DNA of 35,073 bases from Candidatus Gemmiger stercorigallinarum (GCA_019119495.1 DWWX01000030.1:1-35073); one strand, 5' to 3'; positions 1 through 10,124 are shown, counted from the stretch's first letter. Program-made: numbers and translations. The notes: a model not told the origin generated them from the sequence alone.

Positions 1-49
1 TGACACGGGGATTTTCAGTCCCCTGCTCTACCGACTGAGCTACAGAGGC
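1..49 (-). tRNA. tRNA-Phe (GAA), 3' part cut by window edge
   Basis: Read on the minus strand from position 49, the sequence gives a seven-base acceptor arm, a D arm with GCTC/GAGC pairing, and an anticodon stem GGGGA/TCCCC enclosing loop CTGAAAA, so the anticodon is GAA (Phe). The T arm and acceptor 3' strand lie outside the window. It is the last member visible of a four-tRNA cluster transcribed leftwards, 3 bases after tRNA-Asp. Confidence 0.93.
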
Positions 50-52
50 AAA

Positions 53-129
53 TGGCGACCCGAATCAGGCTCGAACTGACGACCTCTAGCGTGACAGGCT
101 AGCGTTCTAACCAACTGAACTACCGGGCC
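53..129 (-). tRNA. tRNA-Asp (GTC)
   Basis: Full 77-base cloverleaf on the minus strand, with encoded CCA. The acceptor GGCCCGG pairs with TCGGGTC (two G-T wobbles). The anticodon loop CTGTCAC gives GTC, and the T arm has the usual TTCGA. Third gene of the Gly-Val-Asp-Phe cluster. Confidence 0.96.
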
Positions 130-135
130 ACGGGA

Positions 136-211
136 TGGTGGGAGTTAACGGACTCGAACCGCTGACCCTCTGCTTGTAAGGCAGATGCTCTCCCAGCTGA
201 GCTAAACTCCC
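136..211 (-). tRNA. tRNA-Val (TAC)
   Basis: Full 76-base cloverleaf on the minus strand with encoded CCA. Acceptor GGGAGTT pairs with AACTCCC. The anticodon loop CTTACAA gives TAC (Val), and the T loop is TTCGAGT. Separated from tRNA-Asp by 6 bases and from tRNA-Gly by 3 bases, so probably one precursor transcript. Confidence 0.96.
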
Positions 212-214
212 AAA

Positions 215-290
215 TGGAGCGGCCGACGAGGCTCGAACTCGCTACCTCCACCTTGGCAAGGTGGCGCTCTACCAGATGAGCTACGGCCGC
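215..290 (-). tRNA. tRNA-Gly (GCC)
   Basis: Full 76-base cloverleaf on the minus strand with encoded CCA. Acceptor GCGGCCG pairs with CGGCCGC. The anticodon loop TTGCCAA gives GCC (Gly). It is the first gene of the tRNA cluster, about 45 bases downstream of the promoter at 339-367. Confidence 0.96.
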
Positions 291-338
291 ATTGTGGAGA
301 GTTTAGCTTTGCTCGGCTCTCTCCGGGCGACGTGTGTT

Positions 339-367
339 ATTTTACCGCATTTTGGCCCGCTTGTCAA
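339..367 (-). promoter_or_regulatory. Promoter of the tRNA Gly-Val-Asp-Phe cluster
   Basis: On the minus strand there is a perfect -35 TTGACA (362-367), a 17-base spacer, and -10 TAAAAT (339-344). It reads into tRNA-Gly. This is a sigma-A type promoter of the strength expected for stable RNA genes. Confidence 0.85.
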
Positions 368-416
368 CACTTTCTGCACAATTTTTTTCTGTTTTTTTAC
401 CCTGCCGTTTTGCCGC

Positions 417-443
417 GTCAGGGCGCGGTTTTTGCGCCCTGAC
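417..443 (-). terminator. Hairpin after the 169-residue membrane protein gene
   Basis: A perfect 10-bp stem (GTCAGGGCGC with its complement) and a 7-base loop lie three bases past the stop codon at 447. On the minus strand no T-run follows directly, so it may be a weak or factor-dependent terminator, or a 3' mRNA stabiliser. It also separates the long housekeeping run from the tRNA promoter. Confidence 0.6.
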
Positions 444-446
444 CGG

Positions 447-956
447 TCAGTTTTCTTCCTCTGCGGGCGGATGCAGGCGGGCATGCAGTTCCATGACCGC
501 GATAATGTCCAGCCCCGGCACAAACAGCTGCAGGGTGTGCAGGCGCGCCTCGCCTTTTTCCAGCGCGCCCCGCTCCCTGGCCAGGCGCAGCGCCGCCAGC
601 GCGTACAGCGATGCCGGCAGCAGCGCCGCGTACATTGCCACCAGCACCACCGGCACCACCAGCAGCCCCACCACCGTGACAGCCAGCGCAATACACAGCG
701 CCAGCGACAGCAGATACAGCGGCACATGCCCCAGCTTGACCCGGCGCGCCCAGGTCAGCAGCTCAGTCTCTGCCTGGGGGCGGGCGGAAAGCCACAGCGC
801 ATAGGCGCTGTTGGGCACCGTGCCGGCAGCGGCCAGCGCCGCCAGCGGCAGCAGGCTGCCGTCCAGCGTGCCCTGCCAGGCAAACAGCCAGGCTGTGACC
901 GCCAGGCAGGGGTAGGGCAGAATGATCAGGGATACGGGCAGCCATTTCGCGTTCAT
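447..956 (-). CDS. Putative membrane protein, 169 aa, function unknown
   Basis: I do not recognise the family. The protein has about four hydrophobic segments: residues near 7-28, 33-55, 80-100 and 100-120. A short charged stretch precedes a last, less hydrophobic part, and the tail is acidic (PAEEEN). This fits a small polytopic inner-membrane protein. ATG start at 956 is preceded by AAGGAGAG. It follows polC by about 95 bases on the same strand and may be the last gene of that run; a GC-rich hairpin (GCGGCGC/GCGCCGC) lies in between. Codon use matches its neighbours, so it looks real. Confidence 0.75.
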   Translation of the reverse strand: MNAKWLPVSLIILPYPCLAVTAWLFAWQGTLDGSLLPLAALAAAGTVPNSAYALWLSARPQAETELLTWARRVKLGHVPLYLLSLALCIALAVTVVGLLVVPVVLVAMYAALLPASLYALAALRLARERGALEKGEARLHTLQLFVPGLDIIAVMELHARLHPPAEEEN

Positions 957-1050
957 AGCATCTCTCCTTGCGCTGCCGTTTGGTCTGCGGCGCAGCGCCG
1001 CGGGCCCCGGCTCTCTCCCCCGCCGGGCTGCGCCGGGCCGGGGGTACGTA

Positions 1051-4000
1051 TTACATATTAAAGAAGCTGACCTGGCTGGTATCGGGCAGGCTGCCCAGGG
1101 CGCCTGCGTCCCGCAGCTTTTCCATGATGGCGCTGGAGACGCCGCTGGCCTGCTGCAGCTCCTCGATGGAGATATACTCCTGCCCGTCGATGGTGGCCTT
1201 TTCCAGTGCGATGGCCGCCGTTTCGCCCACGCCTTTCAGCGCGGTGAAGGGCAGGCGCACCTTGCCGTCCTCGACGACGTACTTGCTGGCGCGGCTCTTG
1301 CCCAGCTCGATGGGCAAAAACCTGTAGCCGCGCTGCAGCATCTCGTTGACGATCTGCAAACTGACCAGGGTATCCTCGTCCTTGGCGTTTTTCTCCTCGC
1401 GCAGGCGCTGGTTGACCTCGCGGATATGGTCCTGCGCCACGCGGACGCCGCCGATGGCGGCCTCGTAGTCGATGTCCTCGCCGCGGACGGTGAAGTAGAC
1501 CGCATAGAAGACCGGCGGCTGGTAGATCTTGAACCACATCAGCCGGATGGCCGCCATCAGGTAGGCGACGGCGTGGGCCTTGGGGAACATATACTTGATT
1601 TTGCGGCAGGATTCGATATACCAGTCGGGCACGTCGTGCTCCCGCATGGCTTCCTCCCAGCCGGGCTGGAAGCCGCCCTTGGCCACCTTGCCTTTTCGCA
1701 CGGCCTCCATGATGTCAAAGGCCATCTTGGGCTCCAGGCCCTTGCGCAGCAGGTAAAGCATGATGCTGTCGCGGCAGCCGATGACCTCCGAGATGGTGCA
1801 GGTCTTATTGCGGATCAGCTCGTCGGCGTTGTTGGTCCAGACGTCGGTGCCGTGGGACAGGCCGGAGATCTGGATCAGGTCGGAAAAGCTTTTGGGCTGG
1901 GCTTCCAGCAGCATGCCGCGGACAAAGTTGGTGCCCATTTCCGGGATGCCGAAGGTGCCGGTCTGGCTGCCGATCTGCTCCGGCGTGACGCCCAGCGCCT
2001 CCGGCGAGGTCAGCAGGCTGTACACCTTGGCGTCGTTCATCGGCACCGAGTCGATGGGGATGCCGGAATACTCCTCGAAATACTTATAGAAGGTGGGCAC
2101 ATCGTGGCCCAGCTCGTCCAGCTTGAGCAGCGTGTCGTGCAGGTACTTGAATTCAAAGTGGGTGGTCAGCAGGCCGCCCTTGACGTCGTCGGCGGGGTGC
2201 TGGATGGGGCAGAAATCGTAGATGTCGAAGGTATCCGGCACGACGACCATGCCGCCGGGGTGCTGGCCGGTGGTGCGCTTGACGCCGGTGCAGCCGATGC
2301 ACAGGCGGTTCTCCTCGGCGCGGTTGACGGTGCGGCCCCGCTCCTCCAGGTACTTTTTGACGTAGCCGTAGGCGGTCTTGTCCTGCAGGCCGGAGACGGT
2401 GCCCGCCTTGAACACGTTCTCCTTGCCGAAGAGTTCCTCGGTATAGCGGTGGACGTGGGACTGATACTCGCCGGAGAAGTTCAGGTCGATGTCCGGCTCC
2501 TTGTCGCCGTAAAAGCCCAAAAAGGTCTCGAAGGGGATGTCGTGGCCCTCCATGATCATGGCGGTGCCGCAGACCGGGCAGTTTTTGTCCGGCAGGTCAA
2601 AGCCGTCGGCCACGCTGCCGTCGGTGATCCACTCGCTGTGCTTGCATTCGGGACAGAGGTAGTGGGGCGGCATGCTGTTGACCTCGGAAATGCCGGAGAA
2701 GTGGGCCACGGCCGAGGACCCCACCGAGCCGCGGCTGCCCACCTGGTAGCCGCCGGCGTTGGAGTAGGCCACCAGCTTGACCGCAATGACGTACAGGACC
2801 GCGTAGCCGTGGCCGCAGATAGAGTCCAGCTCCTTTTTCAGCCGCTCGCGCAGCAGCTCCGGCACGGGGTTGCCGTAGTCGCGGGAGGCATGGTGCCAGG
2901 TGGCCTCGCGCAGCTGGTCCTCGGCGCCCTCGATGGAGGGCGGATAGGTGCCCTTGGGGATGGCGCGGAGGTTGTTGTCGATGGTGGCGGCGATCTTGTT
3001 GGGGTTGGTCACCACGATCTCGTAGGCTTTCTCCTTGGGCAGGTAGCTGAACGCCTCCAGCATATCCGGCGTGGTGCGGTAGAACAGCGGCGCCTGATGG
3101 TCGGCGTCCTTAAAGCCGTTGCCGGCCTGCAGGATGGCGCGGTAAGCCGCGTCCTCCGGCTCCTGGAAATGCACGTCGCCGGTGGCAATGACCGGCTTGT
3201 GCAGTTCCTCGCCCAGCTGGATGACGGTGCGGTTGAAGGCCATGACCTTCTCGATGGAGTCCACCTGGCCGTTGCGGACCATGAACTCGTTGTTGCCCAG
3301 GGGCTGGACTTCCAGGATGTCGTAGTAGTCGGCGATCTTGAGCAGCTCGTCGTGGCTCTTGCCGGCGACGATGGCCCTGTAAAGCTCGCCCGCTTCACAG
3401 GCGGAGCTGAGCAGCAGGCCCTCGCGGTACTTGTTCAGCAGGCTGCGGGGCACGCGGGGCTTTTTGAAGAAATACTGGGTATGGGCGGCGCTGACGATGC
3501 GGTAGAGGTTTTTCAGCCCGATCTGGTTTTTGACCAGGATGATCAGGTGGTAATACTTTTTCTTCAGCACCTCTTTGTTGCCGCCCAGGCCGGTGTTGAT
3601 GCCGGCGACGGTGTGGATGTCCTTCTCGGCCAGATCCTCCAGCATCTTTTCAAAAATGCGGGCCAGGGCCATGGCGTCGTCCACGGCGCGGTGGTGGTTG
3701 AAGGGCGGGATCTCCAGGTGCTTGTTGATGGTGTCCAGCTTGTAGTTGTGCAGGCCGGGGAACAGCGCCTGAGCCATGGGCACGGTGTCGATGTAGGTGT
3801 TGTCAAAGGCGAAGCCCGCCCGCTCGGCGGCGTGGCGGAGGATCAGCATATCAAAGCCGTTGGCGTTGTGGGCCACCAGGATGTTGTCGCCGCAGAACTC
3901 CTTGAAGGCGCGGATGGCCTCGTCGGGGGTGGGGGCGTCGGCCACCATGGCGTCGTTGATGCCGGTCAGCTCCACCACCCTGGCGGGGATGGGCATACCG

Positions 4001-5346
4001 GGGTTGACAAAGGTGGAAAACCGCTTGTCGGTGATCCTGCCGTTTTCCACATAGACGGCGCCGATCTCGGTCATTTGGTCGGTGGCGGTGTTCAGGCCGG
4101 TGGTCTCGGTGTCAAAGATGACAAAGCTGCCGGTCAGGGGCTGTTCCCTGCCGCCGTAGACGGCGGGGATCATGTCGTCCACAAAGTAGGCCTCGCAGCC
4201 GTAGATCAGCTTGAAGCTAGGGTCCTTTTTGTGGATGTCGTCGGTGGCCAGCATGGCCTCCGGGTAGCCCTGGCAGACGCCGTGGTCGGTGATGGCGACG
4301 GCCCGGTGGCCCATGCTGTGGGCCAGGCGGACGATCTTGCCGGGGTCGCAAAAACCGTCCATGGCGCTGGACTTGGTATGCAGGTGCAGCTCCACCCGGC
4401 GCTGGCCTTCGGGCGCGGTATCCTCCCGCGCCTTGCGCTCCACCTGCAGGATGTCGTAGGGGTACAGCACGTAGTCGCGCTCGTACTTGTCGTAGCTGTA
4501 GTCGCCGCGGACGATGAAGGTGGTGCCCGGCTTGATGGACTCCCACTTGCTCATGTCGGCGCCGTCGTCGCCGATCATCTTGACGTTGACCGAGCCGGTA
4601 TAGTCGGTGATGGAGGTGAAATAGATCTTGCGGCGGCTGCCCTTGATCTCGGTGGCGAACACGTCACCCCAGACGGTGATCTTGCCGCCGTCGCCCAGGT
4701 CGTTGAGGGGGCGCAGGTCGGCAGGCTTGAAGTATTTGCCGTGGAACACCTTGACCGGCTTGTCCGCCAGGTCCAGGCCCTGCACCTGGATGGGCGGCAG
4801 GTCCTTCTTGGCCTCGAACTGGACGGCCGGGGCCTTGCTTTGGACGTAGCGTTCAAACTCCTCCGGCGCCATGGTCTTGCCGGTGGCGGCCATGCGCACG
4901 ATGGGCAGGGTGCCGGTGCGCTCCTGGATGCGCTCGGCCAGGCGGCGGGGGAAATCGATGCTTTCCAGAATGTTCATGCCGGCGGCCACGTGGACAATGA
5001 TCTCGCCGTTTTCGATGGCGATGGGGGACTTGTCCAGAAAGCCGTTGACGGGCAGGCCCTCGGCTTTCAGCTCCTCGATGAGCTGGCGGGCGGCGTCGGG
5101 GGTGATGGCACCGTAGTTGAAGTAGTTTTTCAAAGTCAGCTCGTAGCCCTCGAACACCGGCTCCAGCGACGCGGCAAGACGCCCGCACAGCGCGCCGTCC
5201 AACGGCTCGGCGCTGCGCAGGCAGATGACGACCCTGCGGGCGGTGCGGTAAAGCTCAACACGCTCCACCAGCACCTGCCCGAAGCAGGCATTGAATTGTG
5301 CGTCGGCCGTAAACTGCGGCCAGACCTGGGTGACAAAGGGTTTCAA
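1051..5346 (-). CDS. polC: DNA polymerase III, PolC-type alpha subunit
   Basis: Replicative polymerase of low-GC-type Gram-positives, 1431 aa, a normal length for PolC. Domains in order: N-terminal domain (1-200); OB fold (about 220-300); PHP domain first half with HLHTKSSAMD (320-329) and ITDHG; an inserted DnaQ-type proofreading exonuclease (about 408-570) with FDTETTG, LVAHNANGFD and HRAVDDA; PHP second half; zinc module CPEC (898-901) and CPVC (923-926); polymerase core with GSRGSVGSS and catalytic PDIDLNFS (951-958). The start codon is TTG at 5344-5346, chosen because AAGGAG sits about 8 bases upstream and no better ATG is near; the stop is TAA. It follows ispG and a small membrane protein on the same strand. 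The ispG-polC vicinity is common in Clostridia. Confidence 0.97.
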   Translation of the reverse strand: MKPFVTQVWPQFTADAQFNACFGQVLVERVELYRTARRVVICLRSAEPLDGALCGRLAASLEPVFEGYELTLKNYFNYGAITPDAARQLIEELKAEGLPVNGFLDKSPIAIENGEIIVHVAAGMNILESIDFPRRLAERIQERTGTLPIVRMAATGKTMAPEEFERYVQSKAPAVQFEAKKDLPPIQVQGLDLADKPVKVFHGKYFKPADLRPLNDLGDGGKITVWGDVFATEIKGSRRKIYFTSITDYTGSVNVKMIGDDGADMSKWESIKPGTTFIVRGDYSYDKYERDYVLYPYDILQVERKAREDTAPEGQRRVELHLHTKSSAMDGFCDPGKIVRLAHSMGHRAVAITDHGVCQGYPEAMLATDDIHKKDPSFKLIYGCEAYFVDDMIPAVYGGREQPLTGSFVIFDTETTGLNTATDQMTEIGAVYVENGRITDKRFSTFVNPGMPIPARVVELTGINDAMVADAPTPDEAIRAFKEFCGDNILVAHNANGFDMLILRHAAERAGFAFDNTYIDTVPMAQALFPGLHNYKLDTINKHLEIPPFNHHRAVDDAMALARIFEKMLEDLAEKDIHTVAGINTGLGGNKEVLKKKYYHLIILVKNQIGLKNLYRIVSAAHTQYFFKKPRVPRSLLNKYREGLLLSSACEAGELYRAIVAGKSHDELLKIADYYDILEVQPLGNNEFMVRNGQVDSIEKVMAFNRTVIQLGEELHKPVIATGDVHFQEPEDAAYRAILQAGNGFKDADHQAPLFYRTTPDMLEAFSYLPKEKAYEIVVTNPNKIAATIDNNLRAIPKGTYPPSIEGAEDQLREATWHHASRDYGNPVPELLRERLKKELDSICGHGYAVLYVIAVKLVAYSNAGGYQVGSRGSVGSSAVAHFSGISEVNSMPPHYLCPECKHSEWITDGSVADGFDLPDKNCPVCGTAMIMEGHDIPFETFLGFYGDKEPDIDLNFSGEYQSHVHRYTEELFGKENVFKAGTVSGLQDKTAYGYVKKYLEERGRTVNRAEENRLCIGCTGVKRTTGQHPGGMVVVPDTFDIYDFCPIQHPADDVKGGLLTTHFEFKYLHDTLLKLDELGHDVPTFYKYFEEYSGIPIDSVPMNDAKVYSLLTSPEALGVTPEQIGSQTGTFGIPEMGTNFVRGMLLEAQPKSFSDLIQISGLSHGTDVWTNNADELIRNKTCTISEVIGCRDSIMLYLLRKGLEPKMAFDIMEAVRKGKVAKGGFQPGWEEAMREHDVPDWYIESCRKIKYMFPKAHAVAYLMAAIRLMWFKIYQPPVFYAVYFTVRGEDIDYEAAIGGVRVAQDHIREVNQRLREEKNAKDEDTLVSLQIVNEMLQRGYRFLPIELGKSRASKYVVEDGKVRLPFTALKGVGETAAIALEKATIDGQEYISIEELQQASGVSSAIMEKLRDAGALGSLPDTSQVSFFNM

Positions 5347-5432
5347 GGCGGCTCCTTTTTGGTTTGACTTTCAAAAATATAAAGAAATGGAACGGCGGGC
5401 ATGGCAGGCAAGCTCTCCCCTGCCTGGCCGGG

Positions 5433-5711
5433 TCACTTCCGCCTGCCGCGGCCGGGATGGCTGCGGGTATCCGGCTTTCGGAAACTGCCCTTCACAAGGC
5501 CGTAAACCAGCAGGGCCAGGCAGACCGCGCCAAACACCGCGAACACAATGCCGCCGGCAGGGTTTGCGGTATCAAAAAAGACATAGCTGCAAAAGCCGAA
5601 CAGCAAAGCGCCAAGCACCAGCAGCGCAGCCTGCAAGGGCGGGTAGAGGGCAGCGACGGCCTCGCACACTGCGCCCAGCAGTTCAAGAACGTATTCCAGC
5701 ACAAGGTCCAT
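5433..5711 (-). CDS. Small membrane protein, 92 aa, function unknown
   Basis: The protein has two or three hydrophobic segments (about residues 1-25, 26-46 and 52-75) and a basic C-terminal tail rich in R, K and G. This predicts a small integral membrane protein with the tail inside by the positive-inside rule. ATG at 5711 follows a GGGGGAGAG ribosome-binding site. It lies 18 bases after the ispG stop and about 87 bases before polC on the same strand, so it is very likely co-transcribed with both. No family recognised. A role linked to the isoprenoid or replication neighbours would be a guess. Confidence 0.7.
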   Translation of the reverse strand: MDLVLEYVLELLGAVCEAVAALYPPLQAALLVLGALLFGFCSYVFFDTANPAGGIVFAVFGAVCLALLVYGLVKGSFRKPDTRSHPGRGRRK

Positions 5712-5729
5712 GGCGCATCTCTCCCCCGC

Positions 5730-6785
<1,056 letters not shown>

Positions 6786-6872
6786 AGGGGTCCTCCTTTC
6801 TTGCAGTATGGCGGAAGATCCATGACGCCGCCTCCCGGCCGAAAGATCCCTGCGCCGGCAGGCGGGACGGCG

Positions 6873-8006
6873 TCACAAAAAGCGGTTGACGTCCTGGAAG
6901 GTGACAAACACCATCAACAACAGCAGCAGGATCATGCCGGCGGCGTTGATGGCCCCCTGGACTTTTTCCGGCACGGCATGGCCGGAAACGCCCTCGATGG
7001 CGATGAAGATCAGCTTGCAGCCGTCCAGGCCGGGGATGGGCAGCAGGTTGAAGATGCCCAGGTTGACGGTGATCAGCGCCGCCAGGCTGAGCACGTCCGC
7101 CAGCCCGTAGCTGACCGCCGTGCCGATGGCGCTGACGATGCCCACCGGGCCGGACAGCTCGGTGACGCCCACCCGGCCGGTGGCCAGATCGACAAAGCTG
7201 CGCAGGATGACCCGCGCATAGTACATAAAGTTGTTGAAAGCCGCCCGCACCACGGTTTTGGGCGTTTTGGCGATGCCGTAGACAGTGAAATCCAGCACCA
7301 TGGTGGTGTTGCCGTTTTCGTCGGTGCGGGTGGCAAACTGGACGCCGGGCACCTGGGTGATCTCGCCGCTGCGCATAACGGTGAAATCGGCGGTGTAGTT
7401 CTCGGTGCGCTGCAGCTCGTAGACGATGTCGTTGGCGGTAAAGCAGTAATGGCCGTTGACCGCCACGATCTCATCCCCGGCCTGCAGGCCGGTCTGCTGG
7501 CTGAGCGCGCCGTCCGAAAAGCCGTAGATGATCTTGCTGGTGATGGCATCCTGCATACACACCAGGATGACCAGCAGCACAAAGCCCAGCACAAAGTTCA
7601 TCAGCGCGCCGCTGGCAATGATAAAAAATCGCTGCCCCGCCGTGGCTTCCGGGTAGGTCTTGCCGTCGATGGCGTCGGGCAGGACCGGCGCGCCCCTGGG
7701 CTTTTTGATCGGGGGCTGGCTTTCGGCGTCCGGGCGGACCCGGATGCGGCCGGACTCGTCCTCCTCCAGATCGTTGGGGTCGATGTAGCCGGCCATCATG
7801 TTGTAGCCGCCCAGCGGCAGCAGGCGGATGCTGTACAGCGTGCCGTCCTTGCCGGTGTGTTTCCAGACGGCCGGGCCGAAGCCGATGGCAAATTCCTCCA
7901 CCCGGACGCCGCAGCGCCGGGCGGCGCGGAAATGCCCCCACTCGTGTACCAGCACGACGATGCCGAACACAAGGATGGCGGCCACAATGGTGAGCAAAGC
8001 TGTCAT
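6873..8006 (-). CDS. rseP: RIP (site-2) zinc metalloprotease, RseP family
   Basis: Intramembrane protease of the M50 family, which cuts membrane-embedded regulators or signal-peptide remnants. 377 aa from the chosen ATG. HEWGH (residues 21-25) in the first membrane segment is the zinc site. A PDZ domain follows in the middle (around LQAGDEIVAVNG), and the second conserved motif LLPIPGLDG precedes the last membrane segments. The ATG at 8006 was chosen because GAGGTG lies 3-8 bases upstream. An in-frame TTG at 8027 would add seven residues but has no ribosome-binding site. A charged linker, rich in D, E and R, separates the first membrane segments from the PDZ region. Between dxr and ispG, the usual place in this cluster. 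Confidence 0.95.
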   Translation of the reverse strand: MTALLTIVAAILVFGIVVLVHEWGHFRAARRCGVRVEEFAIGFGPAVWKHTGKDGTLYSIRLLPLGGYNMMAGYIDPNDLEEDESGRIRVRPDAESQPPIKKPRGAPVLPDAIDGKTYPEATAGQRFFIIASGALMNFVLGFVLLVILVCMQDAITSKIIYGFSDGALSQQTGLQAGDEIVAVNGHYCFTANDIVYELQRTENYTADFTVMRSGEITQVPGVQFATRTDENGNTTMVLDFTVYGIAKTPKTVVRAAFNNFMYYARVILRSFVDLATGRVGVTELSGPVGIVSAIGTAVSYGLADVLSLAALITVNLGIFNLLPIPGLDGCKLIFIAIEGVSGHAVPEKVQGAINAAGMILLLLLMVFVTFQDVNRFL

Positions 8007-8063
8007 ATTCACCTCGCAAAAAAGCAAGCGCGCGGCCGGCGTGTGCGGGCCGCGCGGGCAGGG

Positions 8064-9236
8064 TCACAGATGAGAAAGAACGTAAGCGCGCGCCATTTTG
8101 TCGCACTCGTAGACGTCGTCCAGCGTGTAGTCGCCGCCGAAACCGTCGCTGTCCACAACGCCCTCCACCAGGCGGCCGATGTCCAGAAAGCCGATCTTGT
8201 CCTGCAAAAACAGCCGCACGGCCTCCTCGTTGGCGCCGTTGGCGGCGCAGGGGGCCAGCCCGCCTTTGCGGATGGCCTTTTTGCAGGCGGCCAGGCAGCG
8301 GAAGGTCTCCTCGTCCGCGGTGCCGAAGGTCAGTTTGGTCAGGGCGGCAAAATCCAGCTCCGGCGCGGGGCCGGGCAGGCGGTCGGGCCAGGTCAGCGCG
8401 TACTGGATGGGGATGCGCATATCCGGCACCCCCAGCTGGGCGATGACCGAGTGGTCGGCAAACTGCACCGCCGAGTGGATGACGCTCTCCCGCTGGACGA
8501 CGATCTGGATCTTATCCTCCGGCAGGCCGAACAGCCACACCGCCTCGATCAGTTCCAGCCCCTTGTTCATCAGGGTGGCCGAGTCGATGGTGATTTTTGC
8601 GCCCATGTTCCAGTTGGGGTGCTTGAGGGCGTCGGCCTTCGTCTTGCCTTTCAGCTCGGCTGCGGTCATGCCGTAGAAGGGGCCGCCCGACGCGGTGAGC
8701 AAGATCTTCTCCAGCCGTTTGGCCGAGGCCGCGTCCTGCAGGCACTGAAAGATGGCCGAATGCTCGCTGTCCACCGGCAGCAGGTGCACGCCGCAGCGGC
8801 GCACCGCGTCGGTGACCAGGTGGCCGCCGGTGACCAGGCTTTCCTTGTTGGCAAGGGCCAGGTCATGGCCGCTCTCGACGGCGGCCAGCGACGCCGCCAG
8901 TCCCGCAATGCCCACCACGGCGTTGAGCACCACGTCGGGGCCGTCCATGGCGGCCAGGGCGCGCAGGCCCTCGGGGCCTTTCAGCAGTTTGGGGGCGTCG
9001 GGCTGGCCGGCCAGCATGGCCTCCAGCTTATCGTATGCGTCCGGGTCCGCCACGGCAGCGTACCGGGGGTGAAACTCGGCGATCTGCCGGGCCAGCAGCT
9101 CCACCTGGCGGTTGGCCGCCAGGCCAAACACCCGGTAGCCCTGGGCGCGGGCAACGTCCAGGCTTTGGGTGCCGATGGACCCGGTGGAGCCCAGCAGCGT
9201 GATGGTCTTAGCCTGTGCCTGGGGCATGGCTGTCAT
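8064..9236 (-). CDS. dxr: 1-deoxy-D-xylulose 5-phosphate reductoisomerase
   Basis: Dxr (IspC) carries out the NADPH- and metal-dependent rearrangement and reduction of DXP to MEP, the committed MEP-pathway step in the cytosol. 390 aa, normal length. The Rossmann motif GSTGSIG is at residues 16-22, with NKESLVTGG, LLTASGGPF, and the metal/substrate block HPNWNMGAKITIDSATLMNK. ATG at 9236 lies after a GGGAAGGGA purine run. A second ATG three codons in is also possible. Lies 24 bases after cdsA, in the same transcript. Confidence 0.97.
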   Translation of the reverse strand: MTAMPQAQAKTITLLGSTGSIGTQSLDVARAQGYRVFGLAANRQVELLARQIAEFHPRYAAVADPDAYDKLEAMLAGQPDAPKLLKGPEGLRALAAMDGPDVVLNAVVGIAGLAASLAAVESGHDLALANKESLVTGGHLVTDAVRRCGVHLLPVDSEHSAIFQCLQDAASAKRLEKILLTASGGPFYGMTAAELKGKTKADALKHPNWNMGAKITIDSATLMNKGLELIEAVWLFGLPEDKIQIVVQRESVIHSAVQFADHSVIAQLGVPDMRIPIQYALTWPDRLPGPAPELDFAALTKLTFGTADEETFRCLAACKKAIRKGGLAPCAANGANEEAVRLFLQDKIGFLDIGRLVEGVVDSDGFGGDYTLDDVYECDKMARAYVLSHL

Positions 9237-9260
9237 TCCCTTCCCTGTTGGTCTTGCGCA

Positions 9261-10124
9261 TCAGCGCAGAAAATAGAAGAAATACCGCACGATAAAGGCG
9301 ACGAAGGGCGCCACGAACATGACGCTGTCGAACCGGTCCAGGATGCCGCCGTGGCCGGGGAAGATGGTGCCGTAGTCCTTCAGGCCCACCTGCCGCTTAA
9401 TAGCCGAGGCGAACAGGTCGCCCAGAATGCCCAGGATCGACGCGAACACGCCCAGCATCGCGATCAGCAGATAATGCTTGACGTTGACCTCGACGGTCAG
9501 CGAAACGAACCGCCCCGACACCGCCTGATAGATGGCGGTGGCCGCCACGCCCAGCACCACGCTGCCCAGCACGCCGCCCACGGCGCCCTCCACCGTCTTG
9601 TTGGGGCTGACAACGGGCGCCAGCTTGTGTTTGCCGAAGAAACGGCCCACAAAGTAGGCGGTACTGTCCCCGCCCCAGGCGAAGCAGAGGGTCAGCAGAA
9701 TAAAGTAGACGGCGTCGTACTGGTAGGTCTCCACCGGCAGGCAGCGTTTGAGGTAGACCAGCGAGTAGAAGCACAGCACGATGACCGCGCTGAAAAACAA
9801 ATAGCCGCTGAGCTTGCCGAAATCCAGCGTGCGGCTGTTGGCGATCAGGCAGCAGCACAGGATCAGCATCAGGATAAAGGTGGCCGGCAGCACCATTGCC
9901 CGGAAGGGCAGGCCGTTGGACAGCATGACCAGCAGCGTGTACGGGATGGCCAGCACATACAGATACCACTGTTTTTTGCCAAAGCCCATGGCGGCAAACG
10001 CCTCGTGCACGCCGATCAGGCAGACCGCGGCCACCACCAGGTCAAACAGCGGGGTGTTGAAAAACAGCAGCACGACCGCCAGCACCACCAGGCCGATGGC
10101 TGCGGTCAGAATACGGGTCTTCAT
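9261..10124 (-). CDS. cdsA: Phosphatidate cytidylyltransferase
   Basis: Makes CDP-diacylglycerol from CTP and phosphatidate, feeding phospholipid synthesis at the membrane. 287 aa with about eight hydrophobic segments. The CdsA signature is complete near the C-terminus: SPNKTVEGAVGG, then DLFASAIKRQVGLKD, then FPGHGGILDRFDS. ATG at 10124 has AAGGAA about 10 bases upstream. Usually preceded by uppS; here a 303-base stretch without a gene separates it from frr. Confidence 0.96.
   Translation of the reverse strand: MKTRILTAAIGLVVLAVVLLFFNTPLFDLVVAAVCLIGVHEAFAAMGFGKKQWYLYVLAIPYTLLVMLSNGLPFRAMVLPATFILMLILCCCLIANSRTLDFGKLSGYLFFSAVIVLCFYSLVYLKRCLPVETYQYDAVYFILLTLCFAWGGDSTAYFVGRFFGKHKLAPVVSPNKTVEGAVGGVLGSVVLGVAATAIYQAVSGRFVSLTVEVNVKHYLLIAMLGVFASILGILGDLFASAIKRQVGLKDYGTIFPGHGGILDRFDSVMFVAPFVAFIVRYFFYFLR

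Noticed and set aside
1-290. tRNA cluster as a phage or island attachment site
   Set aside because: No integrase, direct repeat of a tRNA 3' end, or change in composition is seen beside it.
922-5367. 1481-residue open frame antisense to polC
   Set aside because: It mirrors polC codon by codon, is V/D/G/H/Q-rich without any domain, and has no ribosome-binding site. Long antisense frames are expected opposite GC-rich genes.
8007-8027. TTG start extending rseP by seven residues
   Set aside because: No ribosome-binding site. The ATG at 8006 has GAGGTG and places HEWGH at the usual position.
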